This document shows, piece by piece, positions 8,120 through 17,076 of a stretch of DNA of 64,000 nt; positions within the stretch are counted from its first letter, which is position 1; every line of letters begins with the position of its first letter. Position numbers and translations under genes: made by a program. This DNA comes from 13-2-20CM-68-14 sp051955535 (GTDB lineage: Bacteria; Actinomycetota; Thermoleophilia; Gaiellales; Gaiellaceae). The notes under the pieces were generated by a model. It made no database searches. It saw only the letters and a program-made list of their open reading frames with translations, and was not told where the DNA came from. Where the stretch lies: NCBI GenBank assembly GCA_051955535.1, contig JBQCGP010000076.1, positions 1 through 64,000 of the forward strand, given 5' to 3'.

Positions 8120-9658
8120 TCAGTGCCGGAAGTGGCGCCGGCCTGTGAACACCATCGTCGCCCCGGCCTGCTCCACCGCCGCGATCACCTCGGCATCGCG
8201 CTTCGAGCCGCCGGGCTGGACGAAGGCCGTAACCCCCGCTCGCAGCGCAAGGTCCGGCCCGTCCGCGAACGGGAAGAACGCGTCCGACGCGAGCACGGCG
8301 TCCCGCAGCGAGTGGCCGTTTTCGCGTGCCTTCTCGAGCGCGATTCGCACGGCATCGACGCGGCTCATCTGGCCCGCGCCGATCCCGAGCGTCTGTAGGT
8401 CGCGTGCCACGACGATCGCGTTCGAGGTGACGTGCTTGCAGACCCGCCACGCAAAGAGGAGGTCGCCCCACAGCGTCTCGCTCGCCGAACCGCAGACGAC
8501 CTCCATCCCCGCCCGGTCCTCGATGTCCGAGTCGCGGTCCTGGACGAGGATGCCGCCGAGGACGCGCTTGAAGTCCCGCTCGCCCGGCACGTTGCGGCGG
8601 CGCTCGCGGTCGACCAGGATCCTCGTCGCCGGCTTCTGGGTCAGCGTCTCGAGCGCGCCGTCCTCGTAGCCGGGGGCAAACAGCACCTCGACGAACTGCT
8701 GCACGATCAGGTCGGCCAGCTCCTCGGAGACGGGCCGGTTCAGGACGACGACGCCGCCGTAGGCCGAGACCGGATCGCCCGCGAGAGCGCGCTCGTAGGC
8801 GTGCTCGATCGAGCCCGCGACCGCGACGCCGCACGGGTTCGCGTGCTTCACAATGCAAACGCAGGGCAGCTCGAACTCGCGCAGGCAGAGCCGGGCCCCG
8901 TTCAGGTCGTTGAGGTTGTTGAAGGACAGCTCGCGGCCGTGCAGCTGCTCGACCTGCGAGAGGAGATGGCGCCGCGCGCCGATCTCCACGTAGTAGGCGG
9001 CACGCTGGTGCGGGTTCTCGCCGTAGGCGAGGTCGAGCACCTTCTCGAAGGCGGGGATCAGCCGGTGGGGAAAGGTGTCCCGGTCCATGAACCAGGCCGC
9101 GATCGACGCCTCGTACGCGGCCGTGACCGAGAACGCCTCCGCGGCGAGCAGGCGGCGCGTGTCCAGCGAGAGCCCGCCGTCGCTGCGCAGCTCGTCGAGG
9201 ATGCGCTCGTACTGCGGACCGCGGCACACCGGCGCGACGTGCGCGAAGTTTTTCGCCGCCGCGCGCAGCATCGCCGGGCCGCCGATGTCGATCACCTCGA
9301 CCGCGTCCTCCTCGCGTACGCCGTGACGGGCGACGGTCTCGCGGAACGGGTAGAGGTTGACGCAGACGAGGTCGATCGGGCGGATTTCCTGCTCCTCGAG
9401 CGCGGAGACGTCCTCCGGCAGGTCGCGCCGGGCGAGGATGGCCGCGTGGATGCGCGGGTGCAGCGTCTTGACGCGGCCGCCGAGAAGCTCCGGCACCTGC
9501 GTGATCTCCTCGATCCGCGTCACTGGGATGCCCATCTCCTCGAGGTAGGCGCTCGTGCCGCCGCTGGAGACGATCTCGACACCGAGCTCGACCAGGCCCT
9601 GCGCGAACTCGTCCAGTCCGGACTTGTCGTAGACGGAGATGAGGGCGCGTTCGATCAC
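8120..9658 (-). CDS. purH: Bifunctional AICAR transformylase / IMP cyclohydrolase
   Basis: A 512-residue protein catalysing the last two steps to IMP: formyl transfer from 10-formyl-THF to AICAR, then ring closure. Residues 1 to about 190 form the MGS-like cyclohydrolase domain (ISVYDKSGLDEFAQGL, SSGGTSAYL, GGRVKTLHPRIHAAIL). The rest is the transformylase domain with the catalytic KHANPCGVA segment and the terminal motif VFTGRRHFRH. I choose GTG 9658, which overlaps the purN stop as GTGA. A longer frame extends upstream but lies over purN. It is the last gene of a purM-purN-purH unit with 4-nt overlaps throughout. Confidence 0.97.
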   Translation of the reverse strand: MIERALISVYDKSGLDEFAQGLVELGVEIVSSGGTSAYLEEMGIPVTRIEEITQVPELLGGRVKTLHPRIHAAILARRDLPEDVSALEEQEIRPIDLVCVNLYPFRETVARHGVREEDAVEVIDIGGPAMLRAAAKNFAHVAPVCRGPQYERILDELRSDGGLSLDTRRLLAAEAFSVTAAYEASIAAWFMDRDTFPHRLIPAFEKVLDLAYGENPHQRAAYYVEIGARRHLLSQVEQLHGRELSFNNLNDLNGARLCLREFELPCVCIVKHANPCGVAVAGSIEHAYERALAGDPVSAYGGVVVLNRPVSEELADLIVQQFVEVLFAPGYEDGALETLTQKPATRILVDRERRRNVPGERDFKRVLGGILVQDRDSDIEDRAGMEVVCGSASETLWGDLLFAWRVCKHVTSNAIVVARDLQTLGIGAGQMSRVDAVRIALEKARENGHSLRDAVLASDAFFPFADGPDLALRAGVTAFVQPGGSKRDAEVIAAVEQAGATMVFTGRRHFRH

Positions 9659-10197
9659 GCAGAGACGAGCTCGGCGACGACGCGCGGCAGCAGCTGGTGC
9701 TCGACAGCCTGCACCCGCGCGCGCAGCGATTCGACGGTGTCCCCGGGGCGGACCGGGACGCGCTCGGCGGCGATGATCGGGCCGGTGTCGACGCCCTCGT
9801 CGACGTAGTGGACTGTCGCCGCCGTCTCGGGCACGCCGGCCGCGAGGACGTCCTCGATCGGGTGCGCGCCCGGAAAATCGGGGAGCGGCGCCGAGTGTGT
9901 GTTCACGATCCGCTCCGGAAAGCGGTCGAGGAACGGCTTCGTGAGCAGGTTCATGTAGCCCGCACAGACGACCCAGCGGACGCCACGCTCCTCGAGGAAC
10001 TCGGCCATGGCGAGGTCGCGCTCCTCGCGGCTCGCGAACTCGATCCCCGGGAACGCCGCGGCCTCGATTCCGGCCTGCGCCGCGCGGTCGAGCGCCCGGG
10101 CCTTCGTGTTGTTCGAGGCGACGGCGGCGATCGGCAGGCCCGCGTCGATCAGAGCCTGCAGGTTCGTCCCTTCGCCGGACACGAGAACCCCGATCAC
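9655..10197 (-). CDS. purN: Phosphoribosylglycinamide formyltransferase
   Basis: A 180-residue GART of standard length that transfers a formyl group from 10-formyl-THF to GAR, the third purine step. It opens with VIGVLVSGEGTNLQALIDAG, the phosphate-binding loop of the family. It also has NTHSAPLPDFPGAH, which holds the catalytic Asn and His, and YVDEGVDTGPII, which holds the catalytic Asp. The His is followed by Ser-Ala-Pro rather than the usual Pro-Ser. The start is GTG 10197, overlapping the purM stop (GTGA). Sequence upstream of this in the same frame is purM read in another frame. Confidence 0.95.
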   Translation of the reverse strand: MIGVLVSGEGTNLQALIDAGLPIAAVASNNTKARALDRAAQAGIEAAAFPGIEFASREERDLAMAEFLEERGVRWVVCAGYMNLLTKPFLDRFPERIVNTHSAPLPDFPGAHPIEDVLAAGVPETAATVHYVDEGVDTGPIIAAERVPVRPGDTVESLRARVQAVEHQLLPRVVAELVSA

Positions 10198-11090
10198 CGG
10201 ATCTCTCCGATCGTGAGCTCGCCGCGGGCATCCTCGGGCGAGACGACCGCGCAGAAGCCGATCCCCAAGTTGAAGACGCTCCGCAACTCGGGCTCCTCGA
10301 CGTGGCGCGCGAGCCACTCGAACACGGGCGGCCGCTCCCACGCGTCCCAGTCGATCACCACCTCGCGGCCTTCTGGCATCACGCGCGAGAGGTTCCCGCG
10401 GATGCCGCCGCCGGTGACATGCGCGAAGGCCCTGGCGTGGCCGCGAAGCCGTTGCACCTCGTCGAGGTAAAGGCGGGTCGGTGCGAGCAGGTCGGACCCG
10501 TCGTAGTCCTCCTCCTCCAGCACCCGCCGCACGAGCGTGAAGCCGTTCGCATGCACGCCGGAGGACGGGAAACCGATCACGACGTCGCCGGCCTCGACAC
10601 GCGAGCCGTCGACCAGCTCGGAGCGCTCCACAATTCCGACGCAGGCCGCAGCGAAGTCGAGCTCTTCGTCGCGGTACACGTCCGGCATCTCCGCCGTCTC
10701 GCCGCCGACGAGCGCCACGTTCGCGTCGCGGCAGACCTCGGCGGCGCCCTCGACCAGCTCGGCGACCTGTTCGAGATCGAGCCGCGCCGAGGCCACGTAG
10801 TCGAGCAGCAGCAGGGGCCGCGCGCCGGTGGTGATCACGTCGTTGATGCAGTGTGCGGCCATGTCGGCGCCGCAGTTGCGGAGCGCGCCGCGCGCCCGGG
10901 CGACGATCGGCTTTGTCCCGATCGAGTCCAGCGAGGCCGCGAGGAAGCTCCGTTCGTCGAGGGGGTAGAGCCCGGCGAAGGCGCCGAAGCCTGTCGCGCC
11001 GGTCGACTCGACCGCGTCGCGCAGCCGCTCCACGACTCCCTCGGCCGTGGAGAGCGACACCCCGGCCTCCGCATATGTCTTGCGACTCAC
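10194..11090 (-). CDS. purM: Phosphoribosylformylglycinamidine cyclo-ligase (AIR synthetase)
   Basis: A 298-residue protein that closes the imidazole ring of FGAM to give AIR using ATP. Recognisable segments are SLDSIGTKPIVARARGA, CINDVITTGARPLLLLDY, LVGGETAEMPDVY, HANGFTLVRRVL and AFAHVTGGGIRGNLSRVMP. I take GTG 11090 (VSRKTYAEAGV), because the frame further upstream runs through the neighbouring gene and has no similarity. At 298 residues it is shorter than the usual roughly 340. The shortening falls in the C-terminal subdomain, between FNLGIGFCAVV and the end. First gene of purM-purN-purH. Confidence 0.95.
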   Translation of the reverse strand: MSRKTYAEAGVSLSTAEGVVERLRDAVESTGATGFGAFAGLYPLDERSFLAASLDSIGTKPIVARARGALRNCGADMAAHCINDVITTGARPLLLLDYVASARLDLEQVAELVEGAAEVCRDANVALVGGETAEMPDVYRDEELDFAAACVGIVERSELVDGSRVEAGDVVIGFPSSGVHANGFTLVRRVLEEEDYDGSDLLAPTRLYLDEVQRLRGHARAFAHVTGGGIRGNLSRVMPEGREVVIDWDAWERPPVFEWLARHVEEPELRSVFNLGIGFCAVVSPEDARGELTIGEIR

Positions 11091-11116
11091 ATGAGCGAGT
11101 CTATGACGACATCCGG

Positions 11117-11728
11117 CTACCCGAAGAGCTCGCCGTCGAGCTGCGGCCGGCCCGGTGGGCCGCCCTCGACGAAGTGGACGTACGCGTTCCCGACCTGGAC
11201 GCGATGTTCGTCGAGAACGCAGTCGAGCAGCTGGGCTAGCGCGCTTGCCTGCGCGGAGGGGTTCTCGGACTTGAGCCGAAGGCCCGCGAGCCGCATCGTC
11301 TCGGTCTCGCCGAGCAGGTCTTCGATCCACTCCCGGGGAGGGTGCACCTCGACCCTGTAGCCGGCGCCCGTCGCAACGAACGTGCGGCGCCCCGGATACT
11401 CCTGGACGCGGAGCTCCATCCGCTGAGCGCGCTCCATGACGTCGATGAACTCGTCCTCGTCGAGCGCGAAGCCGACATGGTCGATGCGCGGCATGTCCCA
11501 CTGTCCGGGTTGGACGACCACGTTGACGGCGCCGCGCTCGAGCTCGGAAAGCCGGAGGCGGAATCCGAGCCGGTCGAGCTCCTCCCAGGGGACGCCGGCC
11601 TCGAAGTACGTCTGCTCGTCGCCGATCCGTCCGTAGCGGGCGACGAGCGCGAAGCCAAGCTTCGCGATGTAGCGAGCCTCGACGTCGCGCACCTTGCTCG
11701 TCACCAAGTGGTAGTGGAAGAGCTGCAC
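11117..11728 (-). CDS. VOC (glyoxalase-fold) family protein
   Basis: A 203-residue protein. The N-terminal 130 residues show two beta-alpha-beta-beta-beta modules of the vicinal oxygen chelate fold: FHYHLVTSKVRDVEARYIAKLGFALV, then MPRIDHVGFALDEDEF. Candidate metal ligands are His7, the His of RIDHVGFAL and the Glu of YRVEVHPP. About 70 extra residues at the C-terminus look like a half-module. Enzymes of this fold include dioxygenases, isomerases and lyases; the substrate cannot be told. The gene lies 26 nt upstream of purM in the same direction and may share its transcript. Confidence 0.7.
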   Translation of the reverse strand: MQLFHYHLVTSKVRDVEARYIAKLGFALVARYGRIGDEQTYFEAGVPWEELDRLGFRLRLSELERGAVNVVVQPGQWDMPRIDHVGFALDEDEFIDVMERAQRMELRVQEYPGRRTFVATGAGYRVEVHPPREWIEDLLGETETMRLAGLRLKSENPSAQASALAQLLDCVLDEHRVQVGNAYVHFVEGGPPGRPQLDGELFG

Positions 11729-11748
11729 GCCATCTACGCTAGACGCTC

Positions 11749-12639
11749 GTGCTGCTGTTTCACGGAGGAGTCTCCGAGGCCGCGCCGTCGGTGCTGACCG
11801 GCTGGACGTTCGAGCCCTACCAGCTCGTGCCGCTCGCGCTGATCACGTTTCTCTATGCGAAGCGCGTGCGGACGCTGCACCGGCGCGGGACGCCGCCGCC
11901 GGGCTGGCGCGTCGTCGTGTTCGGCATCGGGGTCTTCCTGCTCCTTCTCGCGCTCGCCTCGCCCATCGACGCGATCGGCGAGGAGGACTTCCTGTTCGTG
12001 CACATGATCCAGCACGTCCTGCTCGGCGACCTCGCGCCGCTCTGCTTCGTCGTCGGCCTGACAGGGCCGATCCTCCAGCCGTTGCTGCGCTTCCGCGCCG
12101 TCAACCGGCTACGCGTGCTGACGCATCCGCTCGTCGCCTTGCCGCTCTGGGCGTTCAGCCTGGCCGTCTGGCACCTGCCGTTCATGTACGAAGCTGCGCT
12201 GCACCACGACTCGATTCACGCCCTCCAGCACCTCTGCTTTGCTGTCTTCGGTGGCCTGATGTGGGCGCCGGTAGTCGAAACCCTGCCCGGTCCGGAATGG
12301 TTCGGGACCGGGGCCAAGCTCGGCTACATCGCCGTCGTCAGGCTGTTCGAGACCGTGCTCGGGAACGTCTTCCTGTGGTCGGGCACCGTCTTCTACCCGT
12401 TCTACGTGCACGCGCATCCGCGCTGGGGCATTTCCGCGCTGCATGACCAGGCCCTCGCCGGGACGGTGATGATGATCGAGGGGTCGATCGTCACCCTTGC
12501 CGCGCTCGCGTGGCTGTTCCTGCGGCTTGCGGCCGAGGGCGAGCTGCGTCAGGAGCTGCTCGAGCGCGGGCTCGATCCGCGGACGGTGCAACGGGCCGTC
12601 CGCTACGGGCGGGCGCAGGATCTCCCCGGCTCGCGCTGA
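11749..12639 (+). CDS. ctaG: Cytochrome c oxidase assembly protein, CtaG (caa3) family
   Basis: A 296-residue membrane protein with about seven hydrophobic helices. Family signatures include DFLFVHMIQHVLLGDLAPL, AVWHLPFMYEAAL, IHALQHLCFAVFGGLMW and the late segment SALHDQALAGTVMMIEG. The several conserved His residues inside helices (HMIQH, WHLP, LQH, LHD) fit a role in copper or haem delivery during cytochrome oxidase maturation, as known for the caa3_CtaG family. The start is GTG 11749, 20 nt from the oppositely oriented VOC gene. A small membrane-protein gene follows after 36 nt. Confidence 0.88.
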   Translation: MLLFHGGVSEAAPSVLTGWTFEPYQLVPLALITFLYAKRVRTLHRRGTPPPGWRVVVFGIGVFLLLLALASPIDAIGEEDFLFVHMIQHVLLGDLAPLCFVVGLTGPILQPLLRFRAVNRLRVLTHPLVALPLWAFSLAVWHLPFMYEAALHHDSIHALQHLCFAVFGGLMWAPVVETLPGPEWFGTGAKLGYIAVVRLFETVLGNVFLWSGTVFYPFYVHAHPRWGISALHDQALAGTVMMIEGSIVTLAALAWLFLRLAAEGELRQELLERGLDPRTVQRAVRYGRAQDLPGSR

Positions 12640-12675
12640 ACTCCGCTCAAGGTTCTCCCAGAAAGGAGAGAGCAC

Positions 12676-12930
12676 ATGGAAACCCCGTCCGAGCCGGGCG
12701 GCCAGCGTTATTCGGGCGGCATGCCGACGATTCCGAGCGGCGCGAGGATGCCGGTCCCGGGCAATGCCGAGTTCGCCGTCTACTTCATCATCGAGATCAT
12801 CTTCGTGATCATCTGGATCTCGGCCGACAGCGTGAACACCCACGACTGGGTTTTGTTCACGACGATCCTGACCGCCTTCTACTTGCTCAGCCGCGGGATC
12901 GCGAAGGCGAGCCGCGTGCTCGAGCAGTAG
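12676..12930 (+). CDS. Small two-helix membrane protein
   Basis: An 84-residue protein with a clear Shine-Dalgarno (AGAAAGGAGAG) before the ATG. The first 30 residues are polar with a Gly/Pro-rich segment. Hydrophobic helices run at about 33-50 (FAVYFIIEIIFVIIWISA) and 57-75. I do not recognise a family. Its position directly behind ctaG suggests a membrane role connected with respiration, which is inference only. It ends 2 nt before the purF stop on the opposite strand. Confidence 0.75.
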   Translation: METPSEPGGQRYSGGMPTIPSGARMPVPGNAEFAVYFIIEIIFVIIWISADSVNTHDWVLFTTILTAFYLLSRGIAKASRVLEQ

Positions 12931-12932
12931 CT

Positions 12933-14312
12933 CTAGGTGGGACTCGTCTCGAACCGAAGCTTCGTCGCCTCGCGCGGGACTGCCGTCGGGTAGTCCCGCG
13001 TCAGGCAAGCGCGGCAGAACGAGGATTCGGGGCGACGCGTCGAGGCCTGCAGCCCTTCCAGCGACAAGAAGGCGAGCGACGTCGCGCCGAGCTGCTCACG
13101 CACCTCTTCGACCGTCCGCCGTGCCGCGATCAGCTCGTCCTCGTGCGCGAAATCGATCCCGTAGTAGCACTGCGAGACGATCGGCGGCGCCGAGATGCGG
13201 AGATGTACCTCCGCGGCGCCGGCCTCGAACAGCATCTGCACGATCTGTCGCGTGGTGTTGCCGCGCACGATCGTGTCGTCGACCGCGACGATGCGCTTGC
13301 CCTTGACTTCCCCGAGGGGGTTGAACTTCAGCTTGACCCCCTGTTGGCGAAGGCCCTGGTCCGGCTGGATGAAGGTGCGGCCGACGTAGCGGTTCTTGAT
13401 CAGCCCTTCGCTGAACGGGATCCCAGTCGCGCGCGAGAACCCGATCGCGGCGGGAGTGCCGGAGTCCGGGATCGGGAGCACGAGGTCGGCGTCGACCGGC
13501 GCCTCTTCGGCGAGGCGCTCGCCCATGCGGACGCGCGCGCCGTGAACCTCGACACCTGCGAGCCGGGAGTCGGGCCGGGCGAGGTAGAAGAACTCGAAGA
13601 TGCACTGGGCGCCCGACTCGGGGTGAGGCACCGCCTGCTCGGCGTGACAGCCCTCGTCGTCGACGATCACGAGCTCGCCGCGGCCGATCTCGCGCTCGGG
13701 CTCGGCGCCGACCAGGTCGAGCGCGCACGTCTCGGAGGCGATCACCCAGTCGCCGTCGAGCCGACCCAGCACGAGGGGCCGGAACCCGAGCGGGTCCCGG
13801 AAGCCGACCAGCTTCCCCTCGGTGAGCGCCGTCACCGAGAACGCCCCTTCGAGCCTCGCCATCGCATGCGCGACCGCCTCGGCGAGTGGCGCGGAGTCGT
13901 TCGCGATCAGGGCGGCGATCACCTCGGTGTCCGAGGTGGTCTTGAGCTTGACGCCTTCGGCGGCGAGCTCGTCCCGCAGCTCCGCGGCGTTCACGAGGTT
14001 GCCGTTGTGACCCAGCGCGACCGTGCGTGCGGGGCCGTGGTGGACGAGCGGCTGCGAGTTCGTCCAGTGGCTCGACCCCGTCGTCGAGTAGCGGGTGTGA
14101 CCGATCGCGACCTGGCCGTGCAGGCCGCGCAACTTCTCCTCGTTGAAGACCTGGGCGACGAGGCCGAGATCGCGAAGGACCGTCAGCCGGCCGGCGTCCG
14201 AGACCGCGATCCCGGCGGACTCCTGGCCGCGGTGCTGGAGCGCGAAGAGGCCGAAGTAGGTCACGCGCGCGACGTCGCGGCCGGGTGAGCGGATGCCGAA
14301 GACGCCGCACAT
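12933..14312 (-). CDS. purF: Amidophosphoribosyltransferase
   Basis: A 459-residue enzyme for the committed purine step, PRPP plus glutamine to phosphoribosylamine. Translation starts Met-Cys2-Gly, so the catalytic Cys is exposed by simple removal of Met and there is no propeptide. The glutaminase domain has ALQHRGQESAGIAV, GHTRYSTTGSSHWTNSQPL and GHNGNLVN. The phosphoribosyltransferase domain has the PRPP motif VAVDDTIVRGNTTRQIVQML. The ATG overlaps the purL stop (ATGA). A longer frame upstream is antisense/out-of-frame purL sequence and was discarded. Confidence 0.97.
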   Translation of the reverse strand: MCGVFGIRSPGRDVARVTYFGLFALQHRGQESAGIAVSDAGRLTVLRDLGLVAQVFNEEKLRGLHGQVAIGHTRYSTTGSSHWTNSQPLVHHGPARTVALGHNGNLVNAAELRDELAAEGVKLKTTSDTEVIAALIANDSAPLAEAVAHAMARLEGAFSVTALTEGKLVGFRDPLGFRPLVLGRLDGDWVIASETCALDLVGAEPEREIGRGELVIVDDEGCHAEQAVPHPESGAQCIFEFFYLARPDSRLAGVEVHGARVRMGERLAEEAPVDADLVLPIPDSGTPAAIGFSRATGIPFSEGLIKNRYVGRTFIQPDQGLRQQGVKLKFNPLGEVKGKRIVAVDDTIVRGNTTRQIVQMLFEAGAAEVHLRISAPPIVSQCYYGIDFAHEDELIAARRTVEEVREQLGATSLAFLSLEGLQASTRRPESSFCRACLTRDYPTAVPREATKLRFETSPT

Positions 14313-16123
14313 CAGGCGCCGTCCTCGATGACCCGCAACGCGGGCCATTCGAGCCTGGACGGGTCGGGGCAGGCGATTACCGCCGAGTCTCCCTCGGGCC
14401 GGGTGAACGAAAGGCTCGGAGCGGATCGCCAGAGAAACTCGACGAGCGCCGCCTGGCTCGTGAGTGAGGCGTCTGCCTCGGCGAGCAGCAATGTGTCTCC
14501 AGGTTCTCTCGCGGCCGGAATCGTGCGCACGTCCTCGACGATGCCGACGCAGCCGACAACCGGCGTCGGCGGGATCGCGCGTCCGTCCGTCTCGTTGTAC
14601 AGCGAAACGTTCCCCGAGACGACCGGGATCTCCAGGGCCTCTGCTGCCTGTGCGATCCCCTCGATCGCCTGCGCGAGCTCCCAGCCGATCTCGGGCTTCT
14701 CCGGGTTGCCGAAGTTGAGGCAATCGGTCAGCGCGAGCGGGCGGCCACCGGCACACGCGACCTTGCGCGCCGAGGCGAGCACTGCGCCCACGCCGGCCGT
14801 GAATGGGTCGACCTCGCCGATCGGCGGCCCGTCGAGTGAGACCGCGAGCCCTCGGTGGCCCGGCCGCAGACGCAGCACCGCGGCTCCGAAACCCGGCCGC
14901 CGCACCGTCCGCGACTGGACGAGTTGGTCGTACTGCTCGTAGATCCACTCCTTGCTCTCCAGGTTCGCGGACGCCACCTGACGCCGCTCCCGCGGCGGTT
15001 GCGGCTCCTGCTCCACCTCGTAGCGCGGGCACGCGTCCGTCAGGAACGAGGCCGGGATCGCGCCCTCGAGGTCGCCGTGGAAGAAGCAGCGCAGCTCGCC
15101 GGTGTCGGTGACCGTTCCGATCACGGCGTGGTGGAGCTCCCACTTGTCGAGCACCGCCTCGACCGCCGCCAGCCGCTCGGGCTCGACCACGGCGACCATC
15201 CGCTCCTGGCTCTCGGAGATCGTGATCTCCCACGGCTCGAGGTCCGGCTCGCGCAGCGGCACGAGGTCGAGCGACACGTCGACGCCGGCCCCGGCTCCGG
15301 CCATCTCCGCTAGAGCCGAAGCGAGCCCGGCCGCACCGCAGTCCTGCAGCGAGGCGACGAGACCGCCCTCGACGAGCTCGAGCGACACCTCGATCAGCTT
15401 CTTGCCGGTGAAGGGGTCCCCAATCTGCACTGAAGGCCGCTTCTCGTCGGAGCCTTCGGCGAGCTCCTGGCTCGCAAGTACCGAGGCGCCGCCGATTCCG
15501 TCGCGTCCGGTCGTCGCGCCGTAGAGGACGACGAGGTTGCCGGTCCCGCGCGCCCGCGCCCTGGTCACGCGCTCGGCCGGAAGAACTCCGACGCACATCG
15601 CGTTGACCAAAGGGTTGTGCTCGTAAGCCTCGTCGAAGACCGCCTCGCCGCCGACGGTCGGGACGCCGACCGAGTTGCCGTACTGGCCGATTCCGGCCAC
15701 GGCGCGGCGGAAGGACCAGTCAGGCGACCCGAAGCGCAGGCCGTCGAGCAACGCGATCGGCCTCGCTCCCATGGCGACGATGTCTCGCAGGATCCCGCCG
15801 ACGCCGGTCCCGGCGCCCTGGAAAGGCTCGACCGCGCTCGGGTGGTTGTGGCTCTCGACCTTGAAGGCGACCGCGATCCCGTCGCCGACGGCGATCACGC
15901 CCGCGTTCTCGCCGGGCCCCTGCAGGACACGCTCACCCGAGGACGGCAGCCGCTTCAGAAGTCGCGCCGAATGCTTGTAGCCGCAGTGCTCGGACCAGAG
16001 CAACGAGAAGACCGCGAGCTCGAAGTGATTCGGCTCCCTGCCGAGCAGGTCGCAGATTCGGTGGAGCTCGCCGTCCGTCAGCCCGAGGGCGCGATGAAGC
16101 GGTTGTTCCGCTACCGGCGTCAG
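14312..16123 (-). CDS. purL: FGAM synthase subunit II, small PurL
   Basis: A 603-residue synthetase subunit (with PurS and PurQ) converting FGAR to FGAM. It shows LLWSEHCGYKHS, GPGENAGVIAVGDG, KVESHNHPSAVEPFQGAGTG and QDCGAAGLASALAEM. The length fits compact PurL proteins such as that of Thermotoga. The first usable ordinary start is TTG 16003, but the frame upstream encodes clearly family-like sequence (LGLTDGELHRICDLLGREP, then NHFELAVFS). No ATG, GTG or TTG occurs in that stretch before the frame leaves the homologous region. I therefore place the start at CTG 16123, which gives TPVAEQPLHRALGLTD. The start is inference; the identity is firm. Confidence 0.93.
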   Translation of the reverse strand: MTPVAEQPLHRALGLTDGELHRICDLLGREPNHFELAVFSLLWSEHCGYKHSARLLKRLPSSGERVLQGPGENAGVIAVGDGIAVAFKVESHNHPSAVEPFQGAGTGVGGILRDIVAMGARPIALLDGLRFGSPDWSFRRAVAGIGQYGNSVGVPTVGGEAVFDEAYEHNPLVNAMCVGVLPAERVTRARARGTGNLVVLYGATTGRDGIGGASVLASQELAEGSDEKRPSVQIGDPFTGKKLIEVSLELVEGGLVASLQDCGAAGLASALAEMAGAGAGVDVSLDLVPLREPDLEPWEITISESQERMVAVVEPERLAAVEAVLDKWELHHAVIGTVTDTGELRCFFHGDLEGAIPASFLTDACPRYEVEQEPQPPRERRQVASANLESKEWIYEQYDQLVQSRTVRRPGFGAAVLRLRPGHRGLAVSLDGPPIGEVDPFTAGVGAVLASARKVACAGGRPLALTDCLNFGNPEKPEIGWELAQAIEGIAQAAEALEIPVVSGNVSLYNETDGRAIPPTPVVGCVGIVEDVRTIPAAREPGDTLLLAEADASLTSQAALVEFLWRSAPSLSFTRPEGDSAVIACPDPSRLEWPALRVIEDGA

Positions 16124-16176
16124 ATACCTGAGTCTAGCCGCCTCACAGGACGGGTCGGAGGGTCGTTTTACATCTC

Positions 16177-17076
16177 GTGAGCCGTCGCCATCTCACCATG
16201 CTCTTCGCGCTGGCGGCGCTCTGGGGTGCCTCCTTCATGTTCATCAAGATCGGCGACCGGGAGCTCCACCCGTTCACGCTCGTCGGGTTCCGGATGACCC
16301 TAGGTGCGCTGACGCTCGTGCCGATCGTGCTCGCGACCGTCGGCGCCCGGCGAGCGCTGACCGAGCTTCGCGCAGCCGCAGGGCCTCTCGCCGTCACGGG
16401 GTTGATCAATTCCGCGATCCCGATCCTCGCGATCACCTGGGCCGAGACGAGGATCGACTCGGGCCTGACCGCCATCATCCAGGCCTCGGCGCCGCTGTTC
16501 ACGGCGCTGCTGGCGCTCCGCTTCAGCCGAGACGAGCAGGTACGCGGCTCACGGCTCGTCGGTTTGTTCGTCGGCTTCGCCGGGGTGGCGTTCCTCGTGG
16601 GCGGCAAACCGAGCGGAGAGCTCGTCGCGGGTCTCGCGGTCGTCTTCTCGGCGTTCTGCTACGCCGCCGCCGGCATCTACGCCGGGCGGCGGCTGAAAGG
16701 CGTGTCGCCGCTCGTCACCGCGTTCGGAACGCTGAGCGTGGCCGCGCTTGCGACGCTGCCGCCCGGTCTCTTTCAGCTGCCCGACCACGCGACCGGCTGG
16801 AAGGTGACTGCCTCGGTGCTGACGCTCGGAATCGCCGGCACCGGTCTCGCCTACATCCTCTACTACGGCCTGCTTGCCGGCGCAGGCGCGTCACGCGCGA
16901 TCCTGATCACCTACCTCGTCCCGCTGTTCGCGGTCGTCTACGGGGCGGTGCTGCTCGGCGAGCCGGTCACCGCCGCGACCGTGGGTGGGCTTGCGCTCGT
17001 ACTCACCGGCGTCGCTCTCGGCACCGGCGCCGTACGCCTCGCGCGCCTGAGGCGGGTAGCCTCGAGCGAAACCTGA
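16177..17076 (+). CDS. EamA/DMT-family transporter
   Basis: A 299-residue inner-membrane protein made of two EamA repeats of five helices each. The first begins LFALAALWGASFMFIKIGDREL and the second near residue 150. WGASF and the paired TWAETRIDSG loop are typical of the drug/metabolite transporter superfamily. Substrates in this family range from amino acids to nucleotide sugars, and none is indicated here. The start is GTG 16177, 53 nt from the proposed purL start, so the intergenic region is a divergent promoter. Its stop overlaps the next EamA start by one base (TGATG). Confidence 0.88.
   Translation: MSRRHLTMLFALAALWGASFMFIKIGDRELHPFTLVGFRMTLGALTLVPIVLATVGARRALTELRAAAGPLAVTGLINSAIPILAITWAETRIDSGLTAIIQASAPLFTALLALRFSRDEQVRGSRLVGLFVGFAGVAFLVGGKPSGELVAGLAVVFSAFCYAAAGIYAGRRLKGVSPLVTAFGTLSVAALATLPPGLFQLPDHATGWKVTASVLTLGIAGTGLAYILYYGLLAGAGASRAILITYLVPLFAVVYGAVLLGEPVTAATVGGLALVLTGVALGTGAVRLARLRRVASSET

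Noticed and set aside
12510..14288. Long plus-strand open frame of 592 codons opposite purF
   Set aside because: It runs antisense to a full purF with all catalytic motifs. Such frames are normal in high-GC DNA. Its sequence is Arg-rich and has no domain pattern.
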